Source: Eubacterium sp. | Lineage (GTDB): Bacteria; Bacillota; Clostridia; Lachnospirales; Lachnospiraceae | NCBI GenBank assembly: GCA_021769425.1 | Contig: JAETSX010000046.1 | Coordinates: 1-32,468 of the forward strand | Direction of reading: 5' to 3' | Length of the DNA: 32,468 bases | Shown: positions 31,145-32,468 of the stretch, one piece after another | How positions within the stretch are numbered: the first letter of the stretch is position 1 | How the letters are laid out: each line of letters begins with the position of its first letter | Made by a program: the position numbers and the translations under genes | The notes under the pieces: generated by a model | Told to the model about the DNA's origin: nothing | What the model saw: the letters and a program-made list of their open reading frames with translations, nothing else | Databases searched by the model: none

Positions 31145-32347
31145 GTGATTTTCGTGAAAAATACTTTATTAATAACCAAATTGAAACAAAACAACAAAGA
31201 ATACATTGCCACTGCCCTTTATCAGGATAAAAAAATGCTGGAAGTGACGTTAGAACCGGTAGAACAGCAGAGCATCCTGGGAAATATTTATGTGGGAAGA
31301 GTAAAAAATATCGTCAAAAACCTAAATGCCGCTTTTATCGAAATTGCTCCGGGAATGCCCTGCTATTATCCTTTGGATGAAATGAAACAGCCCCTGTTTG
31401 TAAAAAAAATCAACAGCCCGAATATGGTTCAGGGAGATGAAGTAGTGGTTCAGGTGGCTCAGGAGAGCAGCAAATCCAAGCCCCCAAAGGTCACAACCAA
31501 CTTAAACCTGTCGGGAAAATACCTGGTACTGACCAGCGAAAACAAACGGATCGGAATTTCCAGAAAAATAGCCGAAGAAAAGAGAGAAGAGTTAAAGGAA
31601 CATTTGAGTTTTGACACGCTTGAGGACTTTGGAATCATCGTTCGCACCAATGCAGCTTCCGCCTCAAAAGAGGAAATTATGGAAGAATATCAGAAATTAA
31701 AACAGGAATATAGAAATCTTCAAAAAACTGCCCCTTACCGCACGGTATTTTCCTGCTTAAAGGAAAGTACGCCGGAATACCTTCATATGCTTCAGAATGT
31801 CAACCAGTTATGGCTAACCTCCATCCTCACTGACGATCCGGAACTTTTCGAAAAAGCCCGGGAATATCTGAAAACGGCTCAGCCGGAGGATCTGAAGAAG
31901 CTTACTCTATATGAAGATCCGGGAATAACTTTAAGCAGCCTTTACCGGCTTGAGCATCATCTTAAAGAGGCCCTTCAGGAGAAAATATGGCTGAAGTCTG
32001 GAGGCTATCTGGTCATACAGCCCACGGAAGCGCTGACGGTCATTGACGTCAATTCCGGAAAAAGCATTTCCAAAAAACAGGTACAGGAACATTATCTTAA
32101 GATTAACTTGGAAGCGGCAGAAGAAATTGCCCGGCAGCTTCGGCTTCGGAATCTTTCCGGCATTATTATTGTTGATTTTATCGATATGAAATCAGACGAT
32201 TCCAGAGAACTGCTGATGCAGGCGCTGAGCAGAGCCGTTTGTACCGATCCGGTTCCGGTCCGGGTGGTAGACATGACAAAGCTGTACCTGGTGGAACTCA
32301 CCCGCAAAAAGGTGAGAAAATCTTTGGCCGAGCAGGTAAAATCATGA
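31145..32347 (+). CDS. rng: Ribonuclease E/G family endoribonuclease (400 aa)
   Basis: The enzyme cleaves single-stranded AU-rich RNA in rRNA maturation and mRNA decay. An S1-like RNA-binding segment (residues about 40-120, GNIYVGRVKNIVKNLNAAFI) precedes the RNase H-like catalytic core with metal-binding D301 in VIDVNSGK and D344 in IIVDFIDM, matching D303 and D346 of E. coli RNase E. The protein ends soon after YLVELTRKKVRKSL and so lacks the CPxC zinc-link and the small domain of E. coli RNase G. Short versions like this occur in clostridia. The GTG start at 31145 has GGAAGGA 6-7 bases upstream. Confidence 0.92.
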   Translation: MIFVKNTLLITKLKQNNKEYIATALYQDKKMLEVTLEPVEQQSILGNIYVGRVKNIVKNLNAAFIEIAPGMPCYYPLDEMKQPLFVKKINSPNMVQGDEVVVQVAQESSKSKPPKVTTNLNLSGKYLVLTSENKRIGISRKIAEEKREELKEHLSFDTLEDFGIIVRTNAASASKEEIMEEYQKLKQEYRNLQKTAPYRTVFSCLKESTPEYLHMLQNVNQLWLTSILTDDPELFEKAREYLKTAQPEDLKKLTLYEDPGITLSSLYRLEHHLKEALQEKIWLKSGGYLVIQPTEALTVIDVNSGKSISKKQVQEHYLKINLEAAEEIARQLRLRNLSGIIIVDFIDMKSDDSRELLMQALSRAVCTDPVPVRVVDMTKLYLVELTRKKVRKSLAEQVKS

Positions 32348-32394
32348 GAATTCCCCAGAGATTTAGCTTTTAGTTTTGGAATAATTAAAAAAGA

Positions 32395-32415
32395 CAGGAA
32401 CCAAATGGATTCCTG
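32395..32415 (+). terminator. Hairpin after the RNase E/G gene
   Basis: CAGGAACCAAATGGATTCCTG forms a stem of about nine pairs with one bulged A, 48 bases after the stop. No U tract follows directly, though ATTCTTTTTTATTG is 25 bases on. It might instead belong to the leader of the next gene, which lies outside the window (in relatives often ribosomal protein L21). Confidence 0.4.
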
Positions 32416-32468
32416 AAATTGATAGATTTTGATAATAATTCTTTTTTATTGTGTGAAAATATACAAAA

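Overview
The window looks like a chromosomal segment of a gut-type Lachnospiraceae bacterium (Clostridia, Bacillota). The evidence is the moderate GC content, strong AGGAGG ribosome sites, a DUF6033-like protein, a DUF975 membrane protein, a B12-dependent MetH with a separate activation protein, HisZ plus short HisG, and the gene order TIGR03960-type radical SAM / TIGR03936-type protein / RNase E/G. I cannot name the genus from sequence alone.

Region 1 (1-5010) is a decaying accessory region. An IS91-family transposase remnant on the minus strand (internal deletion, missing N-terminus) abuts the frameshifted C-terminal part of an Rrf2-type regulator. A palindromic intergenic repeat follows, then a three-gene small-protein operon whose last gene is frameshifted. 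Next is a broken membrane protein / response regulator / sensor kinase locus in which all three genes carry deletions or frameshifts, while the last gene of the locus (4450-5010) is still intact.

Region 2 (5011-12698) is conserved. It has a DUF6033-like protein, a minus-strand small protein divergent from metF, then metF / MetH-activation protein / metH. This is a methionine-synthesis unit in which the reactivation domain of MetH is a separate protein. It is followed by a translationally coupled DUF4474 protein and metallophosphoesterase.

Region 3 (12699-13787) holds a second copy of the palindromic repeat, a 55-bp tandem duplication that begins inside its end, and a gene that reads as an ECF sigma factor fused by deletion to the start of its anti-sigma factor.

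Region 4 (13800-22255) carries a CPA2-type cation/proton antiporter, an L-asparaginase, a CLC-family anion transporter, an operon of DUF975 protein, OmpR-type response regulator and histidine kinase, an XRE-TPR (RRNPP-like) regulator, and recU. The intergenic region between the XRE gene and recU contains divergent extended -10 promoters, a long palindrome and a possible micro-ORF.

Region 5 (22252-27630) is a histidine operon, hisZ-hisG-hisD-hisB plus a three-domain protein. That protein is a HisA/HisF-like barrel lacking both catalytic aspartates, fused to HisI and HisE. hisC, hisH and free-standing hisA/hisF are absent from the window. The operon has a consensus promoter overlapping the recU stop codon and a downstream operator-like palindrome.

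Region 6 (27631-32468) has a small membrane protein, a B12-binding-type radical SAM protein with a second cysteine cluster, its TIGR03936-type partner, and a short RNase E/G lacking the zinc-link. I found no CRISPR array, tRNA, rRNA or recognisable riboswitch. The strongest candidates for something under-described are the HisA/F-like barrel fused to HisIE, the palindromic repeat family, and the XRE-TPR/micro-ORF/palindrome arrangement. None of these amounts to a proven new system.
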